64,000 nucleotides of DNA from Arenibacter sp. ARW7G5Y1 (lineage in GTDB: Bacteria; Bacteroidota; Bacteroidia; Flavobacteriales; Flavobacteriaceae), in contig NZ_QJJZ01000012.1 of NCBI RefSeq assembly GCF_003201775.1, forward strand, positions 62,001-126,000. Direction: 5' to 3'. A program made the position numbers and the translations under genes. This document shows positions 26,616 through 37,600 of the stretch, in pieces (positions within the stretch are counted from its first letter, which is position 1; each line of letters starts with the position of its first letter). Below the pieces are notes generated by a model. The model was not told where the DNA came from. It did no database searches and worked only from the letters and a program-made list of their open reading frames with translations.

Positions 26616-28325
26616 TTACCAGTTAGGATTCTGGGTCAAACTCTCATTCAATGTTAGTTCATCAATAGGCAAAGGCAATAAGTAATCCCGATTGGGATCG
26701 AAACCATAAGCCCCTCCATTTAAGAAATTGACATAAGGATCCAGGAACCCGTCACCATCCACCGTTAAATTTGGATATTTTGCCTCAATTTCAGCCGTAT
26801 AAGTGGTCCCTAAAGGTCTAGTGCCAACAAATAAATTGTGTGCCCTCCAACGCATTAGGTCATCCAATCTGTTTCCTTCTCCAAACATCTCAACCACACG
26901 TTCCCTTCTTACCTCTTGAATATAATCTGGCAATGTATATCCATAATCTGGCCATTCAGGATCCGGGGTAATGGCATTTAATACTAGATGTGGCATACCT
27001 ACCCGATCCCTCAATTGATTGATGGTTAAATCAAGATCGGATTGGGTTATAGTTCCCAGTTCTGCTTTGGCCTCTGCATAAATTAGAAGTGCCTCGGCAT
27101 ATCTGAACAATATGTAGCCAATATCGCGGGTTCTTTCATTATTCTGGACTATTTCCTTGGATCTCCATTTTTCTATGGAATAGCCTGTAGGGTTACGGGT
27201 CATATCAGGTACAGAAAATAGCGTCTCATCCCCATTCAATGCTACAATGTCCAAATCCCCTGGTGCCATTACCGATTGTGCCAACCTCGGGTCACGGTTT
27301 ACCTGGATCACGTCCAAGGTAGCATCACCTACAAAGTCATTGCTCACAGCAATGGGATCACCATCAGAAGCAAGGTAATACTTGGTCATCTCCCTGGTCA
27401 TACCTGACAAATTAGGTTGGTTCCATAAGGAATTCTGGATATTATAGGTTAAATAATCATAATGCTTATATAGCATAACTTCTGGGTTACCACTATAATC
27501 TGTCTGAACGAATAGATCATAATAGGCTTTATCCACATCTCCGGTAGAGATTGAATAATTATCTGCATCCATTACGGTCTTAGCAGCATCAGCAGCTATT
27601 TGTAAAAATCCTGAACCATCTGTGCTTCCTGCAAAATCGGTCCCCTGATGATATTTCTCCCAGGTACCTTCATACAAGGCTACCCTTGCCTTAAATTGGG
27701 CGGCAATGTCCTTATTTATTCGGGATGGTCCCACTTCATCCGCATATTTCATTTTAGAAATTGCCAAATCAAGTTCATCAAGGATAAAATTGGCCACTTC
27801 GGTTCTAGGACTACGAGCACCATATAATATAGCTTCGTCTTCCAAATCCAACACCTCGGTTATTATAGGAAGGTCTCCAAAGTCCTTGAACAGTTCAAAA
27901 TAAAACCATGCTCTAAAAAAGTGTCCCTCACCAACATAATGGTCTATCAAATTTCCTGTTTCCGCACGTGGTGCATTTTCAAGAAAATAGTTCACCCTAC
28001 GGACATTCGCCCAACTCCATCCCCCACCTGAGGCAGGTACAGAAATTGTCCCATCCAATCTGCTAGCGTTCGATGCTCCAAACCAAGTACTGGATTGGGC
28101 AATAATGTCTGTTCCAACATCAAGTGAAGGTGATGCACCTGCACTGGGCCAACCTGGTAAATTGGAATAAAGTTGGTTTAGATAAAGTTGTAAATCTCCT
28201 TCGGTTTTCCAGAAATCCGCATCGGAAATCTGGTCTAGCGGTGTTTTTTCCAACAAATCGCTTTCACAGGAATTTAAAGATATTCCCGTAATCAATATTG
28301 TGATTATATATATTATCCTTTTCAT
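26616..28325 (-). CDS. SusD/RagB-family glycan-binding lipoprotein
   Basis: 569 residues, lipoprotein signal ending SLNSC. The opening EKTPLDQISDADFWKTEGDLQLYLNQLY (split here only for description) is typical of SusD N-termini, followed by the TPR-containing fold (FRAWFYFELFKDFGDLP, ARVALYEGTWEKYH) and the C-terminal pattern IRYAEALLIYAEAKAEL, RDRVGMP, VRRERVVEMFGEGNRLDDLMRW and LLPLPIDELTLN. SusD caps the SusC pore on the cell surface and delivers oligosaccharides to it. It starts 10 bases after the SusC stop. With SusC it forms the import complex for this locus; ligand identity is inferred only from neighbouring enzymes. Confidence 0.95.
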   Translation of the reverse strand: MKRIIYIITILITGISLNSCESDLLEKTPLDQISDADFWKTEGDLQLYLNQLYSNLPGWPSAGASPSLDVGTDIIAQSSTWFGASNASRLDGTISVPASGGGWSWANVRRVNYFLENAPRAETGNLIDHYVGEGHFFRAWFYFELFKDFGDLPIITEVLDLEDEAILYGARSPRTEVANFILDELDLAISKMKYADEVGPSRINKDIAAQFKARVALYEGTWEKYHQGTDFAGSTDGSGFLQIAADAAKTVMDADNYSISTGDVDKAYYDLFVQTDYSGNPEVMLYKHYDYLTYNIQNSLWNQPNLSGMTREMTKYYLASDGDPIAVSNDFVGDATLDVIQVNRDPRLAQSVMAPGDLDIVALNGDETLFSVPDMTRNPTGYSIEKWRSKEIVQNNERTRDIGYILFRYAEALLIYAEAKAELGTITQSDLDLTINQLRDRVGMPHLVLNAITPDPEWPDYGYTLPDYIQEVRRERVVEMFGEGNRLDDLMRWRAHNLFVGTRPLGTTYTAEIEAKYPNLTVDGDGFLDPYVNFLNGGAYGFDPNRDYLLPLPIDELTLNESLTQNPNW

Positions 28326-28335
28326 TGTTTTATTT

Positions 28336-31300
28336 TTAGAAGTTAATGTTTAATCCTAATGAAACCATCTTACTTATAGGATATTGGTCACCGATACGTC
28401 CGTCCCTCCCATCAAAGGCTTCAGGGTCATAGATCATTAAATCTGTAAAGGTCAAAAGGTTTTCACCAGAGAGATAAATTCTGGCACTGGATATTTTGGC
28501 CTTGCTGGTTATGTCCTTTGGAATTGTATACCCCACCTGAACATTCTTTAGGCGCAGGTAGGCCCCGTTTTGCAAATACCTTGTAGTTGGATAAAGGTAG
28601 TTCTTATTGTTTTGTCCCGTGAATTGGTTATAGGAGTTTGGAAAATAGCCATCCGTATTTGGTCCCAACGGGTTTGTGGTGTCCTCTGCCCTAAAATAAT
28701 CCAAATGCTCCGTATAAACATTGGCATGAAGGGGTCCATTGGCCGGTCCCCTGAAGGTTCCGAGTCCCCTAAGGTCCAAATCCCTCTTAGCTACACCCTG
28801 TAGAACAAAAGAAGCATCAAAGCCTTTCCAGGAAGCATCGGCACTTAAACCAAATTGAAAACGTGGCGTACTGTTCCCGATTACTTTTCTATCACCAGAG
28901 TCGTCTTTGGTATTGTCACCTATATCGATAACATTATCACCATTTAGATCCATGTACTTTACATCACCGGGAAACCAGGCTCCAGAGTATATAAATGATT
29001 GGTCGTTCTCCCAGTTGGCTACCTCATCGGCAGTTTGAAAAAGTCCTGCTGTTTCCATTCCCCATATCTCATTGAGTTGCATCCCTTCGTAATAATTATT
29101 CAATATTTTCGTAGGGTTGTTATACTTTGTGATTTCACTTTTATAATCGGACAAAACACCTCTTACACCATAGGAAAAATCATTGGAGGTATTTCTCCAG
29201 GAAAGTTCAAGTTCCCATCCAGTAGTGGTTACTTCACCACTGTTTATTTTTGGCACACTAGTTCCTAAAACATCCGGCACAGATTCCCCTGGCCCTACAA
29301 GATTGTCTATCTTGGATTGATACCAGTCAAAAGTAAGACCAAGTCTATTATTAAGGGTTCTTAAGTCCAACCCAAAATCGACCGTATTCACTTTCTCCCA
29401 TGTTAAATTAACACTGGAAAGATTGGGTATCCCTACGGTCCACAATTGTTCTCCTCCAAATAACCATGAAGATTGACTGATCGGTAAGGATGGAACGTAT
29501 AAATAATTGGCAACATTTTGGTTTCCAATGGATCCATAGGACCCCCTAAATTTCAAGAATTCAATTTGATCTTTCAAAGGATAGAAGTTCTCCTTGGAAA
29601 ACACCCAACCACCTGAGAAAGAAGGGAAGGTACCCCACCTATTATCTGAATCGAACCTTGATGAGCCATCTCTTCTCACATTCATCTCAAACAAGTACTT
29701 TTCTGCATAATTATAATTGAACCGTCCAAAAACACCTTGGGTAGTCCAATGTCCCTTGCCATCGCTAATGGTCTTTTCTCCTACTGAGGTATTGATGGAA
29801 GGAATGGCATCTGTTAACAAATAAGCTGATCGCGCATATAAATTGGAATAACTATACTTTTCCTGTTGATACCCTGCCATTACATGAAAATTATGATTCC
29901 CAAAGCTTTTGGTATAGGCAGAATAGATATTTGGCGATAAATAAGTATTGGTCACCAAAGAGGAATAGTAGCGGGTACTTTCCTGGTTGGAGGACGTTAT
30001 TATAGATCCGCCCGACCCATCCGGTACAGCACTGGGTACTGTTGGAAATGCAGACTCATCACTGTTGTCATTGGTACGGTAATAATATTCTATGTTGGTA
30101 ACCCAGCCTTTTATGGGTTCAAGGGTTACCCTAGGAGAAATGATCAACTGCCTATTTTTCTCCATTGTCTTTTGCAGGACCTGCTCCCCTATTCTACCAG
30201 TCCAAACATCCGTTCCTGGATAAAATGCAGGCTTGGTCGGTTTAAGCCTTGTCATCAACAATGTAACGAATGACCTCCCTGATCCCGAGGTAGGGTGCGC
30301 TGGATATTCCTGTTCTTCGTATTTGTATTTGGTCAGAAGGGAGATATCCATCCAAGGAGTGGCTTTTGTACTAATCTTTGCATCAATATTATAACGTGTA
30401 AAATAATCCTTACCCACTTTTAATAAACCTTCTTCATCATAATATCCACCGGACAAATAGTAGGATGTATTCTCACTTCCTCCCGAAACACTAAGGTTGT
30501 GTTTTATTCGGGAACTCGTTTTTTTAATGAGCAGTGATTCCCAATCGGTAGCTGCGGAAGCATTTAATCCGTCTACACCTAGATCCCAAGCCAAACCATT
30601 GGCCGTCTCCACTACTTCAGGGGCACTGCCCGGACTGGCTAAATTTTGTGCAATATATTCCAATCTAGTAGCATCATAATATGGGCTTCCTCCAGCATTT
30701 TCGCTCGCTTGGTTCATGGTATGGGCAAAAGACAATGCATCTGCGTTTTGAGGCATGTTCATAGGGGAAGTAACCGCATAATTCGTGGAATAAGAAATAT
30801 TGACGCCACCGTTTTTCTTTCCACTTTTGGTAGTTATCAAAATAACACCAAAAGCTGCCCTTGCTCCGTAGATGGCAGAAGCCGCTACATCTTTCAATAT
30901 AGAAATGGATGCGATATCACTGGGGTCGATATCATTGATTCCCATGGGGATATTATCCACTAAGACCAAAGGAGCGTTCCCTCCTTCCAGGGATGTTAAC
31001 CCCCTAATGCTCATATTCATTGTAGCTCCCGGCTCACCTGTAGCACTGGAAGTAGAAATTTGCAAGCCTGGGGAAGCACCCTGCAAAGCTTGTTGTGCAT
31101 TGGCCACTGGGCGATTGTCAAACACTTCTTCCCCTACAATTGAAACGGATCCCGTTAAATTTTCCTTCTTCTGTACTCCGTAACCCACTACAACGGCCTC
31201 ATCAAGTGCCTGTGCATCTTCCTGCAAAAACCCATCGACCTCTGTTCTATTGCCTACGGCTACTTCCAAAGATTGGTAACCCAGATACGAAAAAACCAAT

Positions 31301-31524
31301 GTTTTTTCCCCAGCTGTCAGGGTAATTTCATACACTCCGTCAAAATCGGCAATTGCGCCATTGGTGGTTCCTTTTTGAATAACACTTGCACCAGGCAAGG
31401 GTCCATCACTACTGGTTACCGTTCCAGTTACCGTTTGGGCCATTATTCCCATCGTACTTAAAAGGAATAAAAGCACTGCATTGCAAAATCTAGTTTTGCT
31501 TTTGAATTTCTGTTTTACTTTCAT
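28336..31524 (-). CDS. SusC-family TonB-dependent outer-membrane transporter
   Basis: The frame is open from 31563, but the ATG at 31522-31524 starts a normal signal (MKVKQKFKSKTRF to GIMAQ), giving 1062 residues. An N-terminal carboxypeptidase-D regulatory-like domain (TVTGTVTSSDGPLPGASV, FDGVYEITLTAGEK) is followed by the plug (VVVGYGVQKKENLTGSV, QALQGASPGLQI, IRGLTSLEGGNAPLVLVD, ILKDVAASAIYGARAA) and a long beta-barrel ending in KMVSLGLNINF. SusC proteins import oligosaccharides using TonB energy. No extra signalling domain precedes the plug, so it probably does not pair directly with a FecR-type anti-sigma factor. SusD follows after 10 bases. Confidence 0.95.
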   Translation of the reverse strand: MKVKQKFKSKTRFCNAVLLFLLSTMGIMAQTVTGTVTSSDGPLPGASVIQKGTTNGAIADFDGVYEITLTAGEKTLVFSYLGYQSLEVAVGNRTEVDGFLQEDAQALDEAVVVGYGVQKKENLTGSVSIVGEEVFDNRPVANAQQALQGASPGLQISTSSATGEPGATMNMSIRGLTSLEGGNAPLVLVDNIPMGINDIDPSDIASISILKDVAASAIYGARAAFGVILITTKSGKKNGGVNISYSTNYAVTSPMNMPQNADALSFAHTMNQASENAGGSPYYDATRLEYIAQNLASPGSAPEVVETANGLAWDLGVDGLNASAATDWESLLIKKTSSRIKHNLSVSGGSENTSYYLSGGYYDEEGLLKVGKDYFTRYNIDAKISTKATPWMDISLLTKYKYEEQEYPAHPTSGSGRSFVTLLMTRLKPTKPAFYPGTDVWTGRIGEQVLQKTMEKNRQLIISPRVTLEPIKGWVTNIEYYYRTNDNSDESAFPTVPSAVPDGSGGSIITSSNQESTRYYSSLVTNTYLSPNIYSAYTKSFGNHNFHVMAGYQQEKYSYSNLYARSAYLLTDAIPSINTSVGEKTISDGKGHWTTQGVFGRFNYNYAEKYLFEMNVRRDGSSRFDSDNRWGTFPSFSGGWVFSKENFYPLKDQIEFLKFRGSYGSIGNQNVANYLYVPSLPISQSSWLFGGEQLWTVGIPNLSSVNLTWEKVNTVDFGLDLRTLNNRLGLTFDWYQSKIDNLVGPGESVPDVLGTSVPKINSGEVTTTGWELELSWRNTSNDFSYGVRGVLSDYKSEITKYNNPTKILNNYYEGMQLNEIWGMETAGLFQTADEVANWENDQSFIYSGAWFPGDVKYMDLNGDNVIDIGDNTKDDSGDRKVIGNSTPRFQFGLSADASWKGFDASFVLQGVAKRDLDLRGLGTFRGPANGPLHANVYTEHLDYFRAEDTTNPLGPNTDGYFPNSYNQFTGQNNKNYLYPTTRYLQNGAYLRLKNVQVGYTIPKDITSKAKISSARIYLSGENLLTFTDLMIYDPEAFDGRDGRIGDQYPISKMVSLGLNINF

Positions 31525-31563
31525 TTTAATAATTGTTAGAGTTAATGTTGGTAATTCACTCAT

Positions 31564-32145
31564 TGAACTTTACTATCCATAATTAACGTTATAGTTGTTA
31601 TTAATATAATTTTAAAAAGAAAAGAACAAATAGAGCTATAGCTATGAGGCCAAAAATATATAAACCACATTCGAAGTGTATCCTGTACTGTGCTGGTTTA
31701 GTTAAATTAAAGTTAATTTATTTTAAAAACTACCGATAACAATGAGATTAAGAAGATTAATACATGAAAGAAAAAACTCTAAACCCGTATAGTTTTCACC
31801 TCTTTTAGATTAATTTTAATGATATATTATAAAGAAATAAAAAATACAGGCAATGAGTTATATATTCCCTAATTACATCAACTATTGAATAACAGTTATT
31901 AAAGAAGGATTTTTTTGATTTACAGAAACCACTATTTCCTAAGTTGTTTTTTATGCTTGGAATGGCAGCAAATGGATGCTACAGCAACCAGGTGCCGCGG
32001 AATGGACTTTGCAACTGGAACAATAATTTTAAGCACCCCAACGATACTTGATGGACTATAAATGTATTTTTAAGCGGGATTGGCCAAAGCCGAAGTAATT
32101 CGCAAAGCAAACTCCATTGCCATTGCCCTTTATTTAGGATGGGGT
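31564..32145. other. 582-base intergenic region upstream of SusC
   Basis: The SusC-proximal part is AT-rich and should contain its promoter. A TATTTTTG match to the Bacteroidota -7 box lies on the minus strand at 31651-31658, but no upstream -33 box is at proper spacing. The distal part (about 31930-32140) is less AT-rich and holds the possible cytochrome remnant described separately. Confidence 0.4.
31930..32050 (-). pseudogene. Possible decayed cytochrome c domain remnant
   Basis: No open frame. Read on the minus strand, three frames together recall a class I cytochrome c end: CSSCK from 32022 in one frame, SIPRHLV in a second, and PFAAI followed by KNNLGN in the third. The order matches the common CxxCH ... 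LVGP ... FAxIAxKYKNN pattern, with frameshifts and a lost heme-ligand His. This is recognition by eye and could be coincidence. Confidence 0.3.
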
Positions 32146-32982
32146 TTATGGATTGGCCTTGCCCCTATTATTCTTAATCAAAGCCAACATTCGCTTTCCC
32201 ATTTTTTTACCCAACCAAATATTGGACTCTGAATTAAAATGGGTATTGTCCTTCAATGTTTCCAATTTATCGGTATTGATGATACGCACATTTCTATCCG
32301 CTGCCGCTACCCTGTCTTGAGCTGCTTGGACCACTTTGGTATAATCAAAATTCCACGGTGTCTTTCTTAAGAGACCTATGGAAATCCGCCCCATAACAAT
32401 GGGCAAGTCATTTTTAGCCGTTTGCAACCTTACGTCCTTATAAAGGGTTTTAAGGTTCTCTTCATAAGCATTTGCCCATTCCAAAAACTCTGCATCGGAT
32501 TCCCCTTGCATCCAGAGCATGCCACATATTTCATAAGAAATTCCCCGCCCCTTTAAATCCTCTAGGGCGTTTTCCATATTTTGAAGAAATCGAACGTACA
32601 TGGGCTGCCCCGGAAGCCAATGTTTCCAAAGTTTGGTACCACCTCCCGATGTCTTTACTACGGCTATGGTATGTTTCGGATATTTTTTGGCAAGTTCATG
32701 GGAAAATGCAATTTCGGGTCCGAACTTAAACTTCCTCCTTTCGGCAAAGGAATCGGTACCCAAAGGTACCCACATTTTCTTTTTGTTATCCCAGGTTACA
32801 CTATTTTCCGGGTGTACAATATAGTCCTCGGGGAGCTCTTCCAACTTACCGGTCCCGTCCATATTGGACTGGCCGCCGAGTATAAATAACTTTACTGGCC
32901 TTGTTGTATCTATTTGGCCCACACAGCCCATTGCCGTAAAGAAAAACAGCAGCTTTAGTATTGGGAAATCTTTTATATTCAT
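32146..32982 (-). CDS. SASA-type carbohydrate esterase
   Basis: The frame extends to 33099 and would overlap the sulfatase; the ATG at 32980-32982 gives MNIKDFPILKLLFFFTAMGC, a plausible signal or lipoprotein signal (Cys20), and leaves a 55-base gap. The 278-residue protein has VKLFILGGQSNMDGTG with catalytic Ser39, KTSGGG, MLWMQGESDAE and a His in DNTHFNSES, the pattern of the DUF303/SASA esterase family (acetyl xylan esterase and sialate esterase relatives). It lacks the extra beta domains of the protein at 16134. It follows the sulfatase on the same strand and probably deacetylates the same glycan. Confidence 0.88.
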   Translation of the reverse strand: MNIKDFPILKLLFFFTAMGCVGQIDTTRPVKLFILGGQSNMDGTGKLEELPEDYIVHPENSVTWDNKKKMWVPLGTDSFAERRKFKFGPEIAFSHELAKKYPKHTIAVVKTSGGGTKLWKHWLPGQPMYVRFLQNMENALEDLKGRGISYEICGMLWMQGESDAEFLEWANAYEENLKTLYKDVRLQTAKNDLPIVMGRISIGLLRKTPWNFDYTKVVQAAQDRVAAADRNVRIINTDKLETLKDNTHFNSESNIWLGKKMGKRMLALIKNNRGKANP

Positions 32983-33037
32983 TTTTATATAATTACTTAT
33001 GGGAATCAAGGTATTGGCCTTCCCCTCTAGGATCATA

Positions 33038-34615
33038 TTAATTTGTCTCCAAAGCAACAGTGTCCTTATACTGCTCCCGTAGCCCCTCCAATTTGGCATG
33101 AAGCTCCTTGGTTATATCAGCATACCCTTCTTCTCCGTACAAATTGCGCATCTCGGTGGGATCCTCCTTTAGATCATATAGCTCCCATTGATCTATATTA
33201 TTATAAAAGTGAATCAACTTATACCTATCTGTCCTCACCCCGTAATGTCTTTTCACGGAATGCGGGCCAGGGTATTCGTAATAGTGATAGTACAATGCTT
33301 CCCTCCATTTGGGCACCACCTTACCTTCCAAAATTGGCAACATAGATTCCCCTTGCATTTCCTCTGGCACTTCCACTCCTGCCAATTCTAAAAATGTAGG
33401 TGCATAATCTATATTTTGCACCAATTGATCTACTGTTCCCTTTTTAAACCTAGATGGCAATTTCATCAACAAAGGGGTGCGAAAAGACTCCTCGTACATA
33501 AATCTTTTGTCGAACCAGCCGTGCTCCCCCAAATAAAACCCTTGATCGGAAGTATAAACTACCAAGGTGTTCTCTGCCAAACCATTTTCTTCCAAATAAT
33601 CCAAAATCTCACCAACACTGTCGTCGACAGAAGCAATACATCTTAGATAATCTTCAAGATATCTTTGATACCTCCATTCCATCAATTCCTTTCCACTGAG
33701 GTTGGCTTGTTTAAAATATTCAATCTCCTTATCATATGCCTTATCCCAGGCCGCACGCTGTTCCGGGTTCATACGATTGATCTGAACTTCAAAATATTTA
33801 CGCAGTGGTCCGTCTATTTCTCCTTCCTTATCATACATTTTAAGATCGTTTACAGGACAGAAGTCCTTTATGTGCATCTTCTGGCTTGCTGCGGCCGTCC
33901 TATTATCATAATCGTCGTAAAAATTATCGGGAAGGGGAAACTTAACATCGTTGTATTTCTCCAAATAAGTAGTATCTGGCATCCAACATCTATGCGGAGC
34001 TTTATGATGCATCAACATTGCAAAGGGCTTTTCCTGATCCCTATTTTTTAACCAATCCAGACTAAACTTGGTAATAAGTCTGGTTACATAGCCTTCTACC
34101 CTGGATTTTTTACCCATTTCATTAAAATCCGGGTTATAATAATCCCCCTGTCCTGGTAAAATATTCCAATAATCGAATCCCGTAGGATCACTTCCCAAAT
34201 GCCATTTTCCGATCATAGCGGTCTGATAACCCTCCCCTTGCAACAGCTTGGGAAATGTCATCTGACTTCCATCAAATTTTTGGCTATTGATCTGCTGTCC
34301 GTTTAAATGCGAAAATTTACCGGTAAGCATAACCGCCCTACTCGGGGAACATATGGAATTGGTCACAAAACTCCTGGTGAACATCACACCTTCGTTCGCA
34401 ATCCTATCAATATTGGGAGTTTCATTTAATCCTCCGTTATAAGCACTCATGGCCTGATAGCCATGATCATCTGTCATAATGTAAATAATATTCGGCTTTT
34501 TATTCGCTACGGTTACCTTTTCATCCTTACAGGAAGACAGACCGACAATCACAATCAATCCAATAAGAATTAAACAAATATGAAATAAGGCAAAAGGTGT
34601 TTTTTTGTTGGACAT
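33038..34615 (-). CDS. S1-family sulfatase, GlcNAc-6-sulfatase-like, lipoprotein
   Basis: 525 residues with lipobox GLSSC (Cys29). IIYIMTDDHGYQAMSAYNG gives metal ligands; NSICSPSRAVMLTG carries Cys89. GKWHLGSD, MHHKAPHR, TSDQGFYLGEHGWFDKRFMYEESFRTPL and the helical insert RAAWDKAYDKEIEYF match the group containing N-acetylglucosamine-6-sulfatases, known as S1_11. In glycan loci of marine bacteria this group also occurs without glucosamine, so 6-O-desulfation of a hexose is the broader guess. It starts 50 bases after the M64 peptidase stop and precedes the esterase, suggesting a three-gene transcript. Confidence 0.92.
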   Translation of the reverse strand: MSNKKTPFALFHICLILIGLIVIVGLSSCKDEKVTVANKKPNIIYIMTDDHGYQAMSAYNGGLNETPNIDRIANEGVMFTRSFVTNSICSPSRAVMLTGKFSHLNGQQINSQKFDGSQMTFPKLLQGEGYQTAMIGKWHLGSDPTGFDYWNILPGQGDYYNPDFNEMGKKSRVEGYVTRLITKFSLDWLKNRDQEKPFAMLMHHKAPHRCWMPDTTYLEKYNDVKFPLPDNFYDDYDNRTAAASQKMHIKDFCPVNDLKMYDKEGEIDGPLRKYFEVQINRMNPEQRAAWDKAYDKEIEYFKQANLSGKELMEWRYQRYLEDYLRCIASVDDSVGEILDYLEENGLAENTLVVYTSDQGFYLGEHGWFDKRFMYEESFRTPLLMKLPSRFKKGTVDQLVQNIDYAPTFLELAGVEVPEEMQGESMLPILEGKVVPKWREALYYHYYEYPGPHSVKRHYGVRTDRYKLIHFYNNIDQWELYDLKEDPTEMRNLYGEEGYADITKELHAKLEGLREQYKDTVALETN

Positions 34616-34665
34616 TTAAAAAATTTAAGTGTTATATAAATTGCTACGTAATTATTGACAAGTTG

Positions 34666-37600
34666 TTAAAATTCCACATCCACAGTGGAAAACCATTTCC
34701 TTCTCAGGTATTCCTCCACGCCCTTTCTTTCCCATTCCTGCAGTTCCCTATCTATAAAAATCATTTCTGCTATGGAGCCCTCCCAAAGTCCTTCCGTTCT
34801 TGAAAGGCCAGAATCCGATTTGGATTCCAATTGCACAATAAGAATGGAAAAATCCATTGGATTTGGCGTATTAAAGGGGTCTATCTGCTTACCGTTCAAG
34901 TAAACCTTTCCATTTTTGGTCTTTGGATCTATATTGTCCTTATCAAAAATAGATTTCACGGGGTTCTTGCTTTTTCCCAACAAACCATTAGCCCCCCTAA
35001 AGAGACTTGTTCCCGGAAAGGACATACTACTTTCCTTATACACCATTATAATGGTTTGATAATCCTTAACCTCCTTTTGCATGAAGGACACCCACACATG
35101 ATCAAAGGCGGCCACACCTTTTCCACTTAATTGATTTGGTTCGTATTTCATGAACAACTCATTGGAGTTTCTTCTAGTAGACCTATCCTTCCAATTTGGA
35201 ACGGGGCCACGTGGTGTAACAAAATTATCCTCTTTCCCATTGCCATCAATATCGCTGGCATCGAACCACATTTTAATACTTTCGTACCCCAACTCCGATG
35301 GGTCAATGGCAATAGGTCTTTTCTCGGCCAAATTACCCACTGCAAAACCGACCCTATTACGGCTCTCTGCACGGGAAAGAATATTTTGTGCAGCCACATA
35401 ATAATTACCCACCGCACTTGGAACAAAGGAAGTACCTATAGCCAAAGGGCTTTCATAGGTTTCACCTTTTTTACCGGTGGCGTCCTTAGAGTACCATTTG
35501 TAAGTATATCCCGAAAGAGGATCCACTACTGCCACGGCCCCGTCCTTATTCTCCAATTCTATTTTACCTATTTCAAAAGGATATACTTCGGGCACGGTTA
35601 CGGTCCCCTGAACAGTATTTTCATTGCTATCGGTAACCACATAGCCATGCTCACCAGGAGCAAGATTGATTCTTTCCCGCTGTACCTTGGATTTGGACCT
35701 AACACTTGAGGGCACCCTTAAGTAATCGATATTGGGAATTGATTGCCCATTGGAAATAATTGCCACCTTATTTACGCCTTCCTTGAGGTACACCTTTAAA
35801 GTAGCCACATCCCATCCTGTGTACAATGGTCTTGTCTGGTTAAAGTGGATGGTTTTGTCTTCTGTTTTCCCATTGATGGAAATCAGGGCATCCGATCCCT
35901 TCATATCAATACCACCATAGACTACGTCAATAGGATAAAAACCACTATTGGCCACCTCTACATCCCATGAAACAAATCCCTCACCACCTTTACAATCCAG
36001 ATATGAATTGTCACTCGCACTAAAAAGTTTTTTTATTTCGAAATCAGGAAGTTGAATGTCGGCATTCCCAGGCTCATAAATTAAATTATTCCCATATTCA
36101 TATTCCGCATTCAACCATTGTACGGAATAAGGAGGCTGACCTCCACTAAAACTCAAAACTACAGATCCATTATCCCTATCAACTTCAGCAGCTTTTATAT
36201 CGGCATCAACAACAATTATGGAATTGTTTTTTTTGCTTTTCTTGGATTTTTTACTGGATTTTGTATTCCCCAATCCACTTTCATAAATGGAAAAACGGGT
36301 TTTTTGAGTCCTGTATTGGCTATCGGTTACAACTACATCATAAATTCCCACCCCTACATCTTTCAAAGTGTCCGCAGTGCTTCCCGTAGACCATTGATAA
36401 ATATAAGGCGGCATTCCTCCCGAAATCCCAGGCACAAGGGTAAACAAACAAGATTTTTTGTTTCCCTGCACAGTGCCTGAATTGACCAGTAATGGCGAGG
36501 CCTGCGAAGTTGGGGCCGTATTTGAGACATTCCATTTTACCTCAACCTTAGGGAATTGCGCAAAAGGTGGATCGGGCCTAATATTTGGCGTTTCATCCGT
36601 AATGGAACAGATTAGCTCATATTCTGCAATATCGCCAAATTCAACTTCAAGTTCATCAACACCAGTTGCGATCATCTTACCATTTAGAAACCATCTTACC
36701 ACCTGGGTATTGGGTTCAGGAACAATATGATCTACTGCGAAACGAATCTTTTTACTTCCATTTATTTCAATCGATTTATTTTCTGGGGCACTGCTTTTTA
36801 TAATATCAACCAGGTCATAAACCCTCATGGAAACCCTTTGGTTGCACACTGGGCACATTTCTTCCGTATTATCAAACACCCCGGCTCCCATTATACAGCC
36901 CTGGGCGGTAGATCTATAATAATCGACCAAGTGGTACTGATTTCCTTCAAAGGCCCCTATTTTATCAAGATATTCCGCCTCATATGGCGTTGGTAACGGT
37001 GTGGTAGGCTCAATCCATTTCCTCCATTTGATCTTATCCCTTTCATATTCCAGATCGGCGGAATATGTAGGAAAAGCACTGGTACCTGTTGCGGCCGTAG
37101 TATATTCATCCCCTATACTCATACAGGTATGGGAAATTTCATGCAACATTTTCCCAATACCGTTTCCTGCTATTACCGCGTTGCCCACCCTCTTCTCAAG
37201 ATTTCGGGCTGCACCGCCCCCACCATTTTCCCTATTGGGCATTATAAGAAAGGTTACCCAACCCCTGTGTTCGTTCGCCCATGGCAAGAACAACCTGTCA
37301 CGAATGGCATCCATCGCCTCCAGATCAATTCCCTTTTTCCATTCGGGAGTATCGGGCATCCAAAGGCCATAAACATTAAAAAAATCCTTGTAGTGGGAAT
37401 AGGCCGTTTGAGCCCTTTCGTCCCCATAAGTAAGTGCAGCAACCAAAGACTCCTCTATATCCTTTACAAATTCACCCCTCATATCAGGTGAATTATAAGG
37501 TTCCTCATTCCTAGAAGTCCACTGGTTTACTATAACAATATTAATCCGATTATCCTTATCGCCAGTTATTTGAATAGGGATCAATTCCGACTTTTCTATA

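Noticed and set aside
31651..31658. TATTTTTG on the minus strand as SusC -7 promoter box
   Set aside because: It matches TAnnTTTG, but no TTTG box is found near the normal spacing upstream, and such AT-rich octamers occur by chance; kept only as a note.
32983..33099. Extended N-terminus of the esterase ending at 32146
   Set aside because: It would overlap the upstream sulfatase and bury the signal peptide; the ATG at 32982 is better.
36230..36262. Lys/Ser-rich stretch in the M64 protein as a frameshift or low-quality sequence
   Set aside because: The frame stays open and the stretch separates recognisable modules, so it is a natural linker.
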